This document shows, one piece after another, positions 47,318 through 55,775 of a DNA stretch of 64,000 nucleotides. Source of the DNA: Hyphomicrobium sp. CS1GBMeth3 (GTDB lineage: Bacteria; Pseudomonadota; Alphaproteobacteria; Rhizobiales; Hyphomicrobiaceae). Numbering within the stretch: position 1 is the first letter of the stretch; each line of letters opens with the position of its first letter. The DNA lies in NCBI RefSeq assembly GCF_900117455.1, contig NZ_FPHO01000003.1:558001-622000 (forward strand). The letters are read 5' to 3'. Below the pieces are notes generated by a model that was given only the letters and a program-made list of their open reading frames with translations, was not told where the DNA came from and ran no database searches. A program made the translations under genes and the position numbers.

Positions 47318-48001
47318 TCAGGCGGCCGCGCGCTGCGCCTTTGCGATGATATCGAGGATCTTCTCGCCCGAGGCATCGAGCGGCAGCCGCATGAAATCGG
47401 CCGTCACGCCCAGCGCCGTGTCGAGATGGCGATGGAATTCGTCACGGTCGATCTCGAGGGTCCCGAACTGACGAAGGTGATCGGTAACGAATTGCGTATC
47501 GAGCAGCGTAAAGCCACCCGCGATCAGCCTGCCGGCCAAGTGCACGAGCGCAATCTTAGACGCATCCCGCTCGTACGAGAACATACTCTCGCCGAAAAAG
47601 GCACCGCCCAGCGCGACCCCATAAAGCCCGCCAACCAGCCGATCCCCGTTCCACACCTCGACCGTGTGGCAGTGTCCGAGCCGAAACAGATCACGATAGA
47701 GGCCGCGAATGCGCGAGTTGATCCAGGTCGAGCGCCGCCCGGCGCGCTCCGCCGCGCAGCCCTCGATCACGCCCTCGTATTCGGTATCGATGGCAACCCG
47801 GAGCGCTCCCTGCCGGACGGTCCGCGCGAGACGCTTCGGAACGTGCACGATATCGAGGGGCAGGATCCCGCGGTGCTGCGGCTCGATCCAGTAAAGCGCC
47901 GGGTCATCCGCGCTTTCGGCCATGGGAAAGATGCCGCAACTGTAGGCCTTGAGCAGGACCTGCGGCGTAATCTCGATCATGATGTCGTCGCGCGACGCCA
48001 T
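47318..48001 (-). CDS. aat: Leucyl/phenylalanyl-tRNA-protein transferase
   Basis: Adds Leu or Phe to N-terminal Arg or Lys of proteins, marking them for ClpAP through the N-end rule. The protein is 227 aa. Family blocks are [79 protein letters not shown] and [21 protein letters not shown] precedes the ATG at 48001. It is downstream of accC on the same strand, an order conserved in many alphaproteobacteria. Confidence 0.96.
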   Translation of the reverse strand: MASRDDIMIEITPQVLLKAYSCGIFPMAESADDPALYWIEPQHRGILPLDIVHVPKRLARTVRQGALRVAIDTEYEGVIEGCAAERAGRRSTWINSRIRGLYRDLFRLGHCHTVEVWNGDRLVGGLYGVALGGAFFGESMFSYERDASKIALVHLAGRLIAGGFTLLDTQFVTDHLRQFGTLEIDRDEFHRHLDTALGVTADFMRLPLDASGEKILDIIAKAQRAAA

Positions 48002-48161
48002 CAGGGCAAACTCCTGTGTTCGGACAGCTAGCCCCCTCCGTCCCGAAACACGACTCTATCAAATTCGCGCGGTGGATGGGAACTACGGGCTTGTTCGCAC
48101 CTTGGTCCCGCCGCGCCCCCGCTCCTACGTCTTGCCTCTACATTCAGCAAAGCGAGAACCG

Positions 48162-49505
48162 TCAGCCGTTTGCGGCCAGATATTTCTCGAGCCAGTGAAT
48201 ATCATAAAGCCCGTTGGCAATGTCCGGCTGGCGGATCAACTCGCTGAAAAGCGGGATCGTCGTCTCGATGCCGTCGATGACGAACTCCGAGAGCGCCCGC
48301 CTGAGTCGCATCAAGCACTCGTTGCGGTTCTTGCCGTGAACGATCAGCTTGCCGATCAAACTGTCGTAGAAGGGCGGTATGCGATAGCCCTGATAGACGC
48401 CGCTGTCGACGCGCACGCCAAGGCCGCCCGGCGGATGCCAATAAGTGATCTGCCCCGGAGACGGCCGGAAGGTGCGCGGGTTTTCGGCATTGATGCGACA
48501 CTCGATGGCGTGCCCCGAGAACGTGATGTCGTCCTGCTTGTAAGAGAGGTTCGCGCCCGACGCGATGCGGATCTGCTCGAGCACGAGATCGATACCCGTG
48601 ATCTGCTCGGTAACGGGATGCTCGACCTGGAGCCGCGTATTCATCTCGATGAAATAGAACTCGCCGTCCTCATAGAGGAACTCGACCGTGCCGGCACCGC
48701 GATACTTGATCTTGCGCATCGCCGAAGCGACGATCTCGCCGATCTTCTTGCGCGACGCGGCATTGAGCGCCGGCGACGGGCTTTCCTCGAGCACCTTCTG
48801 ATGACGCCGCTGCAGCGAGCAGTCGCGCTCGCCGAGGTGAATGGCATTGCCGCGGCCGTCACCGAACACCTGGATCTCGATATGCCGCGGCTTCTGCAAA
48901 TACTTTTCGATATAAACTGCGTCGTTCCCGAACGCCGCTTTGGCTTCCGCGCGTGCGGTGGACAGTGCGAGCCCGAGATCCGCTGCCGTGTGCGCCACCT
49001 TCATGCCGCGACCGCCACCACCCGCCGTGGCCTTGATCAGAACCGGAAAGCCGATCTCCTTGGCGAGCTTCATCGCCTGCGCTTCGTTGGCGACCGCGCC
49101 GTCCGAACCAGGCACGACGGGGATGCCGAGCCGCCGCGCCGTCTCCTTGGCCTCGATCTTGTCGCCCATGGTCCGGATGTGCTCGGAAGTGGGGCCGATG
49201 AAGGTGATCGCGTGCTCTTCGAGGATCTCGGCGAAGCGCGCGTTCTCGGAAAGGAAGCCGTAACCGGGATGCACCGCGTCGGCGCCCGTGATCTCGCAGG
49301 CTGCCAGAAGGCGCGGAATGTTGAGGTAGCTGTCGCTCGCGGGCGGCGATCCGATGCAGACGCTTTCGTCGGCGAGCCTGACGTGCATGGCATCCGCATC
49401 CGCCGTCGAATGCACGGCAACGGTCGCGATGCCGAGCTCCTTGCACGCGCGCTGGATGCGCAGCGCGATCTCACCCCTGTTAGCGATCAGAACCTTGTCG
49501 AACAT
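48162..49505 (-). CDS. accC: Acetyl-CoA carboxylase, biotin carboxylase subunit
   Basis: Carboxylates the biotin on AccB using ATP and bicarbonate, the first half of malonyl-CoA formation. The protein is 447 aa with the ATP-grasp fold: [54 protein letters not shown] (glycine-rich loop), [56 protein letters not shown] and [10 protein letters not shown]. It lies 96 bp after accB. Confidence 0.98.
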   Translation of the reverse strand: MFDKVLIANRGEIALRIQRACKELGIATVAVHSTADADAMHVRLADESVCIGSPPASDSYLNIPRLLAACEITGADAVHPGYGFLSENARFAEILEEHAITFIGPTSEHIRTMGDKIEAKETARRLGIPVVPGSDGAVANEAQAMKLAKEIGFPVLIKATAGGGGRGMKVAHTAADLGLALSTARAEAKAAFGNDAVYIEKYLQKPRHIEIQVFGDGRGNAIHLGERDCSLQRRHQKVLEESPSPALNAASRKKIGEIVASAMRKIKYRGAGTVEFLYEDGEFYFIEMNTRLQVEHPVTEQITGIDLVLEQIRIASGANLSYKQDDITFSGHAIECRINAENPRTFRPSPGQITYWHPPGGLGVRVDSGVYQGYRIPPFYDSLIGKLIVHGKNRNECLMRLRRALSEFVIDGIETTIPLFSELIRQPDIANGLYDIHWLEKYLAANG

Positions 49506-49601
49506 TCTTTTTTCTGAGGCGAGAGGCGCCTGGCATCCGGCAGCGGTCGAAGAACGAAGACCCTGCTGCCCTGTGCCGTGCTGCCCGCTGCCGCGTCTCC
49601 C

Positions 49602-50090
49602 TTATTCGATGATGACGAGCGGCTCGCCGAACTCCACCGGCTGGCCACTCTCGACGAGAATGGCCGTGATGGTGCCCGCGCGCGGAGCGGGGATCTGGTT
49701 CATGGTCTTCATGGCCTCGATGATCAGCAGCGTCTCGCCCTGCTGCACACGGCGGCCGACCTCGACGAACGGCGGCGCATTGGGCTCGGGCGAGCGGTAG
49801 GCGGTGCCGACCATCGGCGACTTGACGGCGCCCGGATGCTTGGCGGGATCCGCCGCACCCGAGGCGGCCGGAGCGGCGCCCGTCGCCGGAGCGGAGGCGC
49901 CCGTCGGCACGAAAGGCACCGGCGCCGACGGCACGGCCGCCGCGATCGTCACCGAGCGCGCGACACGGATCTTGAGACCGCTCTTTTCGATCTCGATCTC
50001 CGAAAGTCCCGTGTCGTTCAGGAGCTGCGCAAGCTCTCGGATGAGCTGCTGCTCGCCACTCGGCTTCTCGCCCTCGTCTTTCGCCGTCAT
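49602..50090 (-). CDS. accB: Acetyl-CoA carboxylase, biotin carboxyl carrier protein
   Basis: Carries the covalently bound biotin between AccC and the transcarboxylase. From the ATG at 50090 (AAGGGG upstream) the protein is 162 aa, the usual length. It begins with the conserved [19 protein letters not shown] helix, then an Ala/Pro linker. The biotinyl domain has [20 protein letters not shown] and [11 protein letters not shown], where Lys128 is the biotinylation site. A GTG at 50159, overlapping the aroQ stop, would add a basic 23-residue extension and cannot be excluded. The biotin would come from the bioBFDA operon in this window. Confidence 0.96.
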   Translation of the reverse strand: MTAKDEGEKPSGEQQLIRELAQLLNDTGLSEIEIEKSGLKIRVARSVTIAAAVPSAPVPFVPTGASAPATGAAPAASGAADPAKHPGAVKSPMVGTAYRSPEPNAPPFVEVGRRVQQGETLLIIEAMKTMNQIPAPRAGTITAILVESGQPVEFGEPLVIIE

Positions 50091-50155
50091 ACGCGCTAGC
50101 CCCTTCCCTTTCGGCTTCTTGTCGCTGTCTTTGGATTTGCGTTTCACCGGGCCTC

Positions 50156-50593
50156 TCACGCCACGAGCTTCGCCATCGCCTCGAGCGCCAGCTCGTAACC
50201 CTGGACGCCGAGACCGCAGATCACCCCCTTGGCGCCGAGCGACACATAGGAGTGGTGGCGGAAATCCTCGCGGCGGAAGATGTTCGAGAGATGAACCTCG
50301 ATCACGGGCAGCTCGGCCGCGGTAAGCGCATCGAGGATGCCGATCGACGTATGCGTCAGCGAGCCCGCGTTAAGGATGATGCCCGAGGCGCCGTCGCGCC
50401 CCTCCTGGATCCACCCGATCAGCTCGCCCTCGTGGTTCGTCTGCCGGAACGCGATCGAAAGGCCGAGCGCCCGGGCCCGGGCCTCGGCGCGCTGGCGCAC
50501 GTCATCGAGTGTGTCGCGGCCATAGATCTCCGGCTCGCGCACGCCGAGCAAATTGAGGTTCGGACCGTTGAGAACGAATACCGGTTTGGCCAT
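50156..50593 (-). CDS. aroQ: 3-dehydroquinate dehydratase, type II
   Basis: Dehydrates 3-dehydroquinate to 3-dehydroshikimate in the shikimate pathway. The protein is 145 aa. The active-site blocks are [18 protein letters not shown] (with the catalytic Tyr on the flexible loop), [29 protein letters not shown], and [20 protein letters not shown] with the catalytic His. It is upstream of accB, as in many alphaproteobacteria, although the two pathways are unrelated. Its stop overlaps a possible GTG start of accB. Confidence 0.97.
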   Translation of the reverse strand: MAKPVFVLNGPNLNLLGVREPEIYGRDTLDDVRQRAEARARALGLSIAFRQTNHEGELIGWIQEGRDGASGIILNAGSLTHTSIGILDALTAAELPVIEVHLSNIFRREDFRHHSYVSLGAKGVICGLGVQGYELALEAMAKLVA

Positions 50594-50869
50594 GAGCAGG
50601 ATCGGATTGAGGAATGTCGGGAAGTTAACCTTGGCGCCCTGGACTTACGTCCTGGAATGACGGAACGCACGGGCACCAGCCGTCCCCGTAGGGTTCCCTA
50701 GCAGCTTTACCGCGGCTGCGAAAGAGCGCCAAGCCCGAGGTTCCCGGCCCATCTGAAAGATAGGCCGGATCCGGACAATCCCCGGACGAACCACGCCTCA
50801 GGCGCCTTCGCCAAGCCCCGTTAGCGGCGCCCGCAGGCGCGCATGGCCTCCGCGGGCCAAAGCACGGCC

Positions 50870-51721
50870 TCAGCAGTAATTGCAGCCTTCTTTTCTGAGA
50901 TCCACGACGTGTTGCTCGAGCACCTCATAAAGGTTCTCAGGCGCACCGCCGATGGCTCGGTCTCCGACCAGGAAGTGCGGCGTGCCGTTGATCTGCAGCG
51001 TCTGCGCCAGCTGCTTGACCCGATCCAGCTCCGCCTTGACCTCGGGCGAGGCCATGTCCCGCTTGAGCTTCTCGATGTCGAGCCCGTGCTTCTCGGCGAC
51101 CTTGAGCCCGACCGCCTCGTTGACGAGGCCCTTGGTCGTGATTAGGTCGCTGTGCACTTCCCAATACTTGCCCTGCATGCGCGCGGCGAGCGCGACACGT
51201 GCCGCTTGTTCCGACTCATCGCGCAGGATCGGGAACTCCTTGAACACGACGCGAACGTTCTTGTCCTGCTCGACGAGCTTGGCGATCTCGGAGAAGCCGC
51301 GCTTGCAGTAGCCGCAGTTATAATCGAAGAACTCGACAACCGTAATGTCGCCGTTCGGATTGCCGGCCACGGGTGCGTCGGCAGCACGGTAGATCTCCTT
51401 GGCATGCTCGGCGACCAGCGACTTGGTCCGCGCGGCCTCCTGCGCAACCATCTTCGATTCGAGTGCGCTCTGGACTTCGAGGAAGATCTCGGGGTTCTGG
51501 ACCAGATAGTCCTTGATGATGCCTTCGATGGCGCGGCGCTGATCTGGCGTGAACGCGTCCGTGTTGGCGCCGACAAGTGTCGGGGAGACGGCACGGCTCG
51601 TGTCAGCGCCACCTGCGAAGACGAGCCAGAGGCCCGTTGCGGCAAGGAGCGGCACGGCGATCAGCGCGCCGAGGCTCGTCCGCGACGGTGCGCTCGGCTT
51701 GGTGGACTCGGGTTGGGTCAT
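50870..51721 (-). CDS. DsbA-family thiol:disulfide oxidoreductase with C-terminal CxxC
   Basis: Membrane-anchored or exported thioredoxin-fold protein, 283 aa, with an N-terminal hydrophobic segment (LGALIAVPLLAATGLWLVFA). A helical region of about 75 residues follows (QRRAIEGIIKDYLVQNPEIF). The DsbA-like domain has the active site FFDYNCGYCKRG (Cys136, Cys139) and the cis-Pro segment INGTPHFLVGD. The last four residues are CNYC (Cys280, Cys283), a second CxxC right at the terminus, which is unusual. It probably oxidises or isomerises disulfides in periplasmic proteins. It lies between the M48 protease and aroQ on the same strand. Confidence 0.93.
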   Translation of the reverse strand: MTQPESTKPSAPSRTSLGALIAVPLLAATGLWLVFAGGADTSRAVSPTLVGANTDAFTPDQRRAIEGIIKDYLVQNPEIFLEVQSALESKMVAQEAARTKSLVAEHAKEIYRAADAPVAGNPNGDITVVEFFDYNCGYCKRGFSEIAKLVEQDKNVRVVFKEFPILRDESEQAARVALAARMQGKYWEVHSDLITTKGLVNEAVGLKVAEKHGLDIEKLKRDMASPEVKAELDRVKQLAQTLQINGTPHFLVGDRAIGGAPENLYEVLEQHVVDLRKEGCNYC

Positions 51722-51778
51722 AAATGCTCCATGATAGGACCGGCGGATCCGTGTCCCCGGCCATAGGATCTCGCCGCG

Positions 51779-53179
51779 TCAGGTCTGCGGCTTGAAGTTG
51801 ACGATGTCGTCGGCCTTGACCCAGTCCGGCGAGCCCGGCTGCAGTCCCGCCTGGGCACGCTTGGCGAACTCCTGAGCCTGCTTCAGGGCGCCAAAATAGA
51901 AAAGGCCCTGGGCGCGCGCCAGCTCCGATTGCGGAAGCATGCCTTTATCATAATACGCCTGCCCCAAGGTATTATAAGCCGTAGCGTTATCCGGCTCGCG
52001 CTGCACCGCTTTGCGCAGCAGAGAGATGGCCTCGTCCGAGTATTGCGGCTCCTTTGTCTGCAGCATCGCCTGGGCGAGTTGCACGCCGACCAAAGGCGCA
52101 TCCCCCTTGTGGAGCTGCAGCGCCTTCCGCAAAGAGGTGATCGCCTGCTTCGGCCGCCCGGCCTTCTGCTCGAAGTCGCCTTTCACTTCCCAGAAATAGG
52201 GATTGTTCGGCTGCTCGCTGATCAACGACTGGATGCCGGCCATGCCCTGGTCGAAGCCGCTCGTACCCTGCCGGAACGACGCAATCGCCCGCGCATAGCG
52301 CGCCGGCAGGCTGTTGTCCGAGCGCGGATAGCGGTTGAACACGATGGTAGGCACTTCCATGTAGCCCGAAAGCTTGGCGCGCATCATGTTGTGGCGATGC
52401 TGAAGCTGCGGCGAATCCGTGTTGCTGTAGTAGGGGCTGTTCTCGACGAGCTGACGAAGACGCGCCAAGCGATCGGTCGCCACGGGATGCGTGCGTGCGA
52501 ACGCCGTGCGGTGTGCATCCGAAAAAAGCTCCTCGCCGGCAAACCGCTCGAACGTCGCCAGCATGCCGCGCCCCGACTGCTTCGTCGCATTGAGATACTG
52601 CAGGCCCGCCTGGTCGGCCGCCGATTCCTGCGAGCGCCGCTCGGCCGTGAGGCCGCGCATGATGAGCTCGTTGCCGCCCATCATGACGCCCTGTCCGGCA
52701 CTTCCGATCTCGCGACCGGCGTCGCCGCCCGAAGCCGCGCCGCCGATCATGGCGCCGATACCGAGCAGCTGAATGAGGAGCGCGCGTGTCTGATCCTTGG
52801 CGATGCGCGTCCGAAGCGCCGCCATGTGCCCGCCCGCGATGTGGCCCGCTTCGTGCGCAAGCACGCCGATCACCTCGTTGGGGGTGTTGGCTTGCGTGAG
52901 CGCGCCAGTGTGCATAAAGACGTTGCGTCCATCGATGACGAAGGCGTTGAACGCCTCGTTGTTGACGATACGCACCGTAACGCGTCCCGTGCCAAGCCCT
53001 GCCGCGCGGAAGATGCCCTGCGAATAGTCGTTGAGCAGAAGCTCGATCTCGGTGTCGCGGATCAGCGGCAGCCCCTGCGCTTCTGCGCGCTTTGCAGGCA
53101 CGAGGCCTGCAAGCATACCGGCCGCAAGCCCGAGAGCGAGTGCGCGGCGGATAAGGGATTTCGAGGTCGATGTCGTCAT
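51779..53179 (-). CDS. Periplasmic M48-family metalloprotease with TPR domain (BepA-like)
   Basis: Secreted zinc protease, 466 aa. It has a signal peptide (ALALGLAAGMLAGLVPAKRAEAQ). The catalytic motif is LAHEAGHIAGGH (His109, Glu110, His113) with the third ligand in RSQESAADQAG. The C-terminal 150 residues form tetratricopeptide-like helices (AITSLRKALQLHKGDAPLV, AISLLRKAVQREPDNATAYN). BepA-type enzymes degrade or help assemble outer-membrane proteins. The ATG at 53179 is preferred because the signal peptide begins there; a GTG at 53215 is in frame. It precedes the DsbA-like gene, which may act on the same envelope substrates. Confidence 0.93.
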   Translation of the reverse strand: MTTSTSKSLIRRALALGLAAGMLAGLVPAKRAEAQGLPLIRDTEIELLLNDYSQGIFRAAGLGTGRVTVRIVNNEAFNAFVIDGRNVFMHTGALTQANTPNEVIGVLAHEAGHIAGGHMAALRTRIAKDQTRALLIQLLGIGAMIGGAASGGDAGREIGSAGQGVMMGGNELIMRGLTAERRSQESAADQAGLQYLNATKQSGRGMLATFERFAGEELFSDAHRTAFARTHPVATDRLARLRQLVENSPYYSNTDSPQLQHRHNMMRAKLSGYMEVPTIVFNRYPRSDNSLPARYARAIASFRQGTSGFDQGMAGIQSLISEQPNNPYFWEVKGDFEQKAGRPKQAITSLRKALQLHKGDAPLVGVQLAQAMLQTKEPQYSDEAISLLRKAVQREPDNATAYNTLGQAYYDKGMLPQSELARAQGLFYFGALKQAQEFAKRAQAGLQPGSPDWVKADDIVNFKPQT

Positions 53180-53413
53180 GCTTTGCAACCGGTCGTTCGA
53201 ACGCTCGGGGGACACTACGAAACATCACAATGGAAACGTTAAATGGTCATAGAGCGCCGGCCAACGCAAGACCGCGGCGCACATACCGACCAGCCGGGGG
53301 AATGCTTCCCGAACAGAGACAGTTAACCGGCGCCAAATCGCTTTTCCCTGCGCCAGAGGTCGTCTTCAATACGGCCAAAGGAAGGCGCACGCATAGCCCC
53401 TAAGGAACTGACA

Positions 53414-54625
53414 ATGGCCAAAGACGACTCCGGCCCTCGGAACATCGCCGGCGAAAGACGCCGCGCTCCCGCTGCGCGCAGCGACATTCAGAGCTTCATC
53501 GTCATGGACGTCATGCGCGCGGCCGCCGATCTCGAGGCGAAGGGCCGTTCGGTGATCCATATGGAGGTGGGCCAGCCGGGCACGCCCGCGCCTGAAAGCG
53601 CCCTTGCCGCCGCGCGCGCTGCGCTCGGGACTGAGACACTCGGATATACGGCGGCGCTCGGTATCGACGCCCTGCGCCAGCGCATCGCCGACAGCTACCG
53701 CGAGCGTTACGGTCTCTCTATCGGTGCCGAACGCATTGTCATCTGCACGGGCTCCTCGGCGGCATTCATCCTTGCCTTCCTCGCGCTATTCGATACGGGC
53801 GCCCGTGTTGCACTGCCCTCGCCGGGCTACCCGTGCTATCGGCACATTCTATCCGCGCTCGGCTGCCGAACACCGTTGATTGAGACCGGCCCCGAAACGC
53901 GCTGGATGCCCACACGCGACGCAGTGGCAAAACTTCACGACGAAGTGGGCCTCGACGGGCTTCTGATCGCGAGCCCCGCCAATCCCACCGGAACCATGAT
54001 CGAGCCCGCGCGCCTTGCGGAGCTGATCCGCCACGCAGACCGGAACGGGCTCTGGTTCGTGTCCGACGAGATCTATCACGGCCTGACCTACGAGGCGCCC
54101 GCCACGACAGCGCTCAGCATCACGGACGATGTCGTCGTGATCAACAGTTTCTCGAAGTATTACGCCATGACCGGCTGGCGCATCGGCTGGCTGGTGGTGC
54201 CGCCGTCTCTGGTGCGGGTCTTCGAGCGCCTGCAGCAAAACCTGTTCATTTCGGCGCCTGCCGTATCGCAGGTCGCAGCGCTCGGCGCCTTCGCGGGCGT
54301 GGACGAACTCGAGCGCAACCGGGCGAGCTACGCCAGGAACCGGGCGCTCCTGCTAGAGGCCTTGCCCGAGGCAGGCTTCGCCTCGCTCGCACCCGCCGAC
54401 GGCGCCTTCTATCTCTATGCCGATGTCTCGGCCCACACCGACGACTCGCGCGCCTTCGCCAGCGCCATGCTCGAGGAGATCGGCGTCGCGACAACACCGG
54501 GTCTCGACTTCGACGCCGAGCGCGGCCACCGCTTCCTGCGCTTTTCCTACGCCGGGACGGAGGCCGACATGGCCGAAGCCGCACGCCGTCTCAAGGCATG
54601 GCCGCGCCTCAAGGCACGAGGCTGA
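53414..54625 (+). CDS. PLP-dependent aminotransferase (class I/II)
   Basis: Fold-type I aminotransferase, 403 aa, soluble. Visible elements are MEVGQPGTPAPESAL, CTGSSAAFILAFLALFD, the SPGYPCYRHIL segment, ASPANPTGTMIEPARL (PLP Asn region), VSDEIYHGLTY (PLP Asp and Tyr) and NSFSKYYAMTGWRIGW with the Schiff-base Lys. The C-terminal Arg that binds the substrate carboxylate is in HRFLRFSYAG. Substrate specificity is not determined by eye; aspartate or aromatic amino acids are typical. It is a single gene ended by a convergent hairpin. Confidence 0.92.
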   Translation: MAKDDSGPRNIAGERRRAPAARSDIQSFIVMDVMRAAADLEAKGRSVIHMEVGQPGTPAPESALAAARAALGTETLGYTAALGIDALRQRIADSYRERYGLSIGAERIVICTGSSAAFILAFLALFDTGARVALPSPGYPCYRHILSALGCRTPLIETGPETRWMPTRDAVAKLHDEVGLDGLLIASPANPTGTMIEPARLAELIRHADRNGLWFVSDEIYHGLTYEAPATTALSITDDVVVINSFSKYYAMTGWRIGWLVVPPSLVRVFERLQQNLFISAPAVSQVAALGAFAGVDELERNRASYARNRALLLEALPEAGFASLAPADGAFYLYADVSAHTDDSRAFASAMLEEIGVATTPGLDFDAERGHRFLRFSYAGTEADMAEAARRLKAWPRLKARG

Positions 54626-54647
54626 CGAAAGCGGCCTTGAACAAGGA

Positions 54648-54674
54648 AAAGGGGACGCCGCTGGCGTCCCCTTT
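54648..54674. terminator. Bidirectional terminator between the aminotransferase and the M15-like gene
   Basis: A 12-bp perfect stem, AAAGGGGACGCC (54648-54659) with GGCGTCCCCTTT (54663-54674), and a 3-nt loop. T/A-richer ends on both sides suit bidirectional use. It lies between two convergent stop codons. Confidence 0.75.
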
Positions 54675-54695
54675 CCGTATCCGAGCGTTTCCGGA

Positions 54696-55325
54696 TCAGC
54701 TCCGACGCTTGCCGCCGCCCGCGCCGAGCGACACGAAGCGCGGACCGATATCGACATGGATATGGCTCATGCGCGCATACGTCATGGTGCCACCGGCGGT
54801 GTGATTGGCACGCAGCCAATTGACGATCGCCTGCTTGCGTGCGCCCGCGTCGAAATCGACAGCGAGGCCGAAGCCGTGCTTGGAGGGCTTGCCGCTGCCG
54901 GCGATGCGAGCACCCGGACGGCAGGTCGAGATCACCTTCACCGCGCCGAACTGCGACTCGATGCGGGCGAGCAGCGCGGCTGCGGCCGGCTTCAGACACC
55001 CGCGCGAGGCGGTGGCACCGCCACCGGAACGCGCAACGGCGGTCATGGAGCGATTCGCAAGGCGCGCCTTGCGGCCGACAGGTGCCTTCTTGCTCTTGTA
55101 GGCGCTCTTACTGCGATACGCCTTCTTGTTAGTGTGAGCGCCAGCGCGACGCGCCTTTGGTGCGTGGTATTTCTTGGCCCGCTGCTTCTGCGCCCGCGGC
55201 AGCGGTCGGCCATCACGTTCGTAGTGCGAGCTGACCACGCCGGACTCAACGCGTGCCGCAGCAGGTGCGGCGAGGAAGGCGGCAGCGCCCAATGCCAGCA
55301 CGGCAGCAAAAATCGACTTACTCAT
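54696..55325 (-). CDS. Secreted M15-like (D-Ala-D-Ala carboxypeptidase-like) protein with basic linker
   Basis: Exported 209-aa protein with a signal peptide ending near AAPAAARVES. Residues about 35-95 are extremely Lys/Arg-rich (RAQKQRAKKYHAPKARRAG, NKKAYRSKSAYKSKKAP). The C-terminal domain has a His-Asp zinc-ligand pattern, SKHGFGLAVDFD and SHIHVD, typical of M15/VanY-like and DUF882-type folds, plus a conserved-looking GCLKPAAAALL and VISTCRPGA with cysteines. It may bind or trim peptidoglycan; the reaction is inferred from the fold. The ATG at 55325 follows AGGGAG, which excludes an upstream in-frame ATG. Confidence 0.82.
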   Translation of the reverse strand: MSKSIFAAVLALGAAAFLAAPAAARVESGVVSSHYERDGRPLPRAQKQRAKKYHAPKARRAGAHTNKKAYRSKSAYKSKKAPVGRKARLANRSMTAVARSGGGATASRGCLKPAAAALLARIESQFGAVKVISTCRPGARIAGSGKPSKHGFGLAVDFDAGARKQAIVNWLRANHTAGGTMTYARMSHIHVDIGPRFVSLGAGGGKRRS

Positions 55326-55775
55326 GAAAGACTCCCTTGATGTCCCACCAATTTCCAGGGCTTGCGAAGTAGAGCCGCTACCCACCCGGCTCCTGACCTG
55401 GAAGATGTGAAGTCATCAGCGGATGTCTGCCTGGAGAAGGCGAAGTACATCCGCGTGACATCATGCGCTGATCGCGGAGTCACTCAGCGAAGGGCTGACT
55501 GTGATGTCGGTATCCCCCCGGATCACTCGGCATGACGGGGCGGCACTCATCAGCCGGTCGTGTTCAAATTGAGACAAAATTGAGGCAACGCGGACCGCCG
55601 AGGGGAAGACCCCGGCGGGGAGGAATTGAAATATTTGCCGGAATCACGAAGCGATCGCCAAAACTGGAAAAAATGTCGCGCCGAGCAAGATGGGCGCGAC
55701 ACATGAGATTTTAGATGAAGAAGGCCGGGCGTGGGACCCGGCCTTCGCATAGTGGGATCGATTTTCCCCGCCGCC
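55326..55775. other. Intergenic region between rne and the M15-like gene, rich in small inverted repeats
   Basis: About 450 bp after the rne terminator and before the start of the M15-like gene on the same strand. Near 55400-55560 there are several TGAC/GTCA and TGATG/CATCA half-sites, including GACATCA (55457-55463) and TGATGTC (55502-55508) as an inverted pair. These may be regulatory or remnants of small repeats. No protein with natural composition is seen. Confidence 0.4.
55720..55746 (-). terminator. Hairpin downstream of rne
   Basis: GAAGGCCGGG (55720-55729) pairs exactly with CCCGGCCTTC (55737-55746) around a 7-nt loop. On the minus strand it is followed by TTCATCT, a weak T-rich tail. 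It begins 30 bp after the rne stop, so termination or 3'-end protection of the rne mRNA is likely. Confidence 0.65.
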
